This document shows, piece after piece, positions 5,909 to 7,843 of a stretch of 7,843 bases of DNA. A program made the position numbers and the translations under genes. The notes under the pieces are model-generated. The model had not been told where the DNA came from. It did no database searches and saw nothing but the letters and a program-made list of their open reading frames with translations. This stretch comes from an uncultured Phenylobacterium sp. GTDB lineage: Bacteria > Pseudomonadota > Alphaproteobacteria > Caulobacterales > Caulobacteraceae. Location of the stretch: the NCBI GenBank assembly GCA_945952355.1, contig CAMFIW010000110.1:1-7843 (forward strand), given 5' to 3'. Position 1 is the stretch's first letter. Each line of letters begins with the position of its first letter.

Positions 5909-7024
5909 ATGTCCGACGAGCCCAAACTCGAGATCCTCGGCCTGATCTCCACCCAGTACGCTTCCGAAACCCATGCGGCGAAGTCCGCCTGGATCGACAA
6001 GACCTATGTCGCCGCCCACGCCAAGGCGCACGAGTACGCCGGCTTCGACCGGGTGCTGATCGGCTACAACTCGGCCGCGCCGGACGGCTTCCAGGTGGCG
6101 GCCTATGCGGCGACTGAAACCTCGAAGCTGAAGTTCCTGCTGGCCCACCGGCCGGGCGTCACCGCGCCCACCGTGGCCGCGCGGCAGCTCGCCAGCCTCG
6201 ACCAGTTCAGCGACGGCCGCCTCGCCGTCCACATCATCACCGGCGGCTCCGACGAGGAGCAGCAACGCGACGGCGACTTCCTGACCAAGGCCGAGCGCTA
6301 TGCCCGGACCGACGATTATATCGACGTGTTGCGCAAGGCGTGGACCAGCGAGGCGCCCTTCGACCATGACGGCCCCTACTATCGCGTGATCGGCGCGCCG
6401 GCGGCGGTGAAGACTCTGCAGCAGCCGACCATCCCGGTGTTCTTCGGCGGCGCCTCCGACGAGGCCATCGAGGTCGCCGGCCGCCGCGCCGACGTCTACG
6501 CCCTGTTCGGCGAGCCGGTGGACCAGGCCCGCGAGGTGGTCGAGCGCGTCCGCGCCTCCGCCGCCAAGCATGGCCGCACGGTCGAGTTCAGCCTGTCCCT
6601 GCGCCCGATCCTCGGCCGCACCGAGCAGGAGGCCTGGGACCGCGCCGAGCATATCCTTGAGGCCGCCAGGGCGCTGAAGGAGAGCGGCGCCGGTCGCGCC
6701 GCCTGGCGCGGCAGCCGCTACACCACCGCCCGCGGCGGCCAGCGCCTGCTCGAGGCTGCGGCCGGCGGCAAGGTGCGCGACAAGCGCCTGTGGACCGAAA
6801 TCGCCGCCCTGACCGGCGCCCAGGGCAATTCGACCTCGCTGGTGGGAACCGCCGAGCAGGTGGTCGACAGCCTGCTCGACTATTACGAACTCGGCATCAC
6901 CAAGTTCCTGTTCCGCGGCTTCGACCCGTTGGAAGACGCCATCGAGTACGGTCGCGAGCTGCTGCCGGCCCTGCGCGCCGCCGTGGCCGAGCGCGGCGCG
7001 CCCAAGATCCTGGCGGCGGAATAG
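5909..7024 (+). CDS. LLM-class flavin-dependent oxidoreductase, SsuD-related
   Basis: This 371-residue bacterial-luciferase-like TIM-barrel enzyme would use FMNH2 and O2. Family features seen: KLKFLLAHRPGVTAPTVAARQ (73-93), LDQFSDGRLAVHIITGG (97-113), ERYARTDDYID (129-139), YYRVIGA (157-163), VFFGGASDEA (177-186), and LVGTAEQVVDSLLDYYELGI near the C-terminus. These match the SsuD alkanesulfonate monooxygenase group and its length of about 380. By eye alignment from memory, SsuD Cys54 corresponds to Ala57, Arg226 to Ser230, His228 to Arg232, and Arg297 to Ala or Gly, so it is SsuD-related but not a plain SsuD. The start ATG has GGAG (5898-5901) at 7 bases. It lies 27 bases after the acyl-CoA-dehydrogenase-like gene and 2 bases before the dehydrogenase gene. 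The likely role is oxygenolytic C-S (or related) cleavage of the imported compound; that part is inference. Confidence 0.9.
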   Translation: MSDEPKLEILGLISTQYASETHAAKSAWIDKTYVAAHAKAHEYAGFDRVLIGYNSAAPDGFQVAAYAATETSKLKFLLAHRPGVTAPTVAARQLASLDQFSDGRLAVHIITGGSDEEQQRDGDFLTKAERYARTDDYIDVLRKAWTSEAPFDHDGPYYRVIGAPAAVKTLQQPTIPVFFGGASDEAIEVAGRRADVYALFGEPVDQAREVVERVRASAAKHGRTVEFSLSLRPILGRTEQEAWDRAEHILEAARALKESGAGRAAWRGSRYTTARGGQRLLEAAAGGKVRDKRLWTEIAALTGAQGNSTSLVGTAEQVVDSLLDYYELGITKFLFRGFDPLEDAIEYGRELLPALRAAVAERGAPKILAAE

Positions 7025-7026
7025 CC

Positions 7027-7843
7027 ATGGGCCGCCTGGTCGTCGCCAGCCAGCTGAACGCGGCGTTCAACACCGCCTTCGCCGAGGCCCTGCCCGACGT
7101 GGACATCCTGGGCGTCCCGCCCGGTCCGCCGGCGGCCCTGCCGCACGAGGCCAAGGTGCTGATCGCCGCCCCGTTCCGGAAGGCCGGCGGCGCCCTGCCG
7201 CCTGTCCCGCCGCCCGGCTGGCCGTTCGACGTCCGCTGGGTGCAACTCGTCTCGGTCGGGATCGACTTCTATCCCGACTGGCTGTTCGACGGCCCCGTGG
7301 TCACCTCGGCGCGGGGCTCGTCGGCGGTGGCCCTGGCCGAGTTCGCGCTCGCCGCCGTCTTCGCCGAAGCCAAGCGGCTGCCGGACATCTGGATCGACCG
7401 GTTCGAGCGCTGGGCGCCGACCCCGATCAGCCTGGTCGCCGGCAAGACCCTGGGCCTCGTCGGCTTCGGTTCGATCGGCGAGGCCCTGGCGCCCCGCGCC
7501 CGCGCGCTAGGCATCAATGTCCTGGCCACGCGGCGCTCCAACGCGCCGATCCTGGCCGAGGGCGTCGAGCAGCTCAGCGACCTCGGCGAGCTCTTCGCGC
7601 GCTCCGATATCGTCGTGCTGGCCGCGCCGGCGACCCCGGAAACCCATCACCTCGTGAACCGCGCGGTCCTCGCCCGCGCCAAGCCAGGCCTGCACCTGAT
7701 CAATGTCGCCCGCGGCGCCCTGATCGACGACGACGCCCTGCTGGCGGCGCTGGACGACGGCCGCGTGGGCCTGGCCAGCCTCGACGTCACCCATCCCGAG
7801 CCGCTGCCGTTCAACCACGCATCCTACAGGCACCCCCCCCGGC
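7027..7843 (+). CDS. D-2-hydroxyacid dehydrogenase family protein, NAD(P)-binding (3' truncated)
   Basis: The frame opens at ATG 7027, 2 bases after the stop of the LLM gene, and stays open to the window end (272 complete codons). Seen: an N-terminal substrate-domain half, the dinucleotide motif GFGSIG (146-151) after a short strand TLGLV, ATRRSN (167-172) at the end of the second strand, then VVLAAPATPETHHLVN (196-211), the catalytic Arg229 in NVARGALID, and the catalytic Glu258 in LDVTHPEPLP. The catalytic His should lie just beyond the window. Family members reduce 2-keto acids or oxidise 2-hydroxy acids with NAD(P)H or NAD(P)+. There is no clear Shine-Dalgarno; translation is probably coupled to the previous gene. 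Its place in a sulfur-acquisition-type operon suggests it processes the carbon product or the substrate, for example an alpha-keto or alpha-hydroxy acid, but this is inference. A run of eight C (7833-7840) near the end deserves a check for a base-calling error. Confidence 0.9.
   Translation, partial: MGRLVVASQLNAAFNTAFAEALPDVDILGVPPGPPAALPHEAKVLIAAPFRKAGGALPPVPPPGWPFDVRWVQLVSVGIDFYPDWLFDGPVVTSARGSSAVALAEFALAAVFAEAKRLPDIWIDRFERWAPTPISLVAGKTLGLVGFGSIGEALAPRARALGINVLATRRSNAPILAEGVEQLSDLGELFARSDIVVLAAPATPETHHLVNRAVLARAKPGLHLINVARGALIDDDALLAALDDGRVGLASLDVTHPEPLPFNHASYRHPPR

Noticed and set aside
5738..6652. 304-codon open frame on the - strand opposite the flavin oxidoreductase genes
   Set aside because: It has Gly/Ala/Val/Arg-rich composition typical of antisense frames in GC-rich genes and no recognisable domain, and it is opposite two well-supported genes.

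Overview
The window is GC-rich bacterial DNA with strong G/C bias at third codon positions. It carries a TonB-dependent receptor of the Cys-containing type common in Caulobacterales and sphingomonads, and its start signals are Shine-Dalgarno driven with GTG and TTG starts in use. This suggests a Gram-negative alphaproteobacterium, plausibly a Caulobacter or Phenylobacterium relative. That placement is an inference from protein style, not a database result.

Left part (1-2039, + strand): the 3' end of a TonB-dependent outer-membrane receptor gene runs to 848 and is followed by a strong intrinsic terminator at 856-894. A non-coding stretch of about 240 bases follows. It holds two dyad symmetries, a repeated 10-mer and a possible sigma70-type promoter. 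Next comes a possible 37-codon ORF with a good ribosome binding site. Its stop overlaps, as ATGA, the start of an OmpR/PhoB-type response regulator (1200-2039). No histidine kinase gene is in view, and the regulator has Ala where one of the Mg-binding receiver aspartates should be.

Middle (2040-3066): a LysR-type regulator of the LrhA-like style lies on the - strand. It converges on the response regulator, and an inverted repeat contains both stop codons. It diverges from the next operon across an AT-rich spacer of about 135 bases with nested dyads that look like an operator.

Right part (3067-7843, + strand): a tightly packed operon encodes an SsuC-like ABC permease, an SsuB-like ATPase, an acyl-CoA-dehydrogenase-fold flavoprotein of the monooxygenase-like (DszC/SfnC/MsuC) kind, an SsuD-related bacterial-luciferase-like flavin oxidoreductase, and a D-2-hydroxyacid dehydrogenase cut by the window end. 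The gene spacings are +20, -4, +27 and +2 bases. The natural reading is an uptake and oxidative-cleavage pathway for an organosulfur compound (sulfonate, sulfinate or sulfone class), controlled by the divergent LysR protein.

Three things depart from a textbook ssu operon. No periplasmic binding protein (SsuA) or flavin reductase (SsuE) is in the window. There are two different flavin enzymes plus a hydroxyacid dehydrogenase. Several residues important in E. coli SsuD appear replaced, so the substrate may not be a simple alkanesulfonate. No CRISPR array, insertion sequence, tRNA or rRNA was seen.
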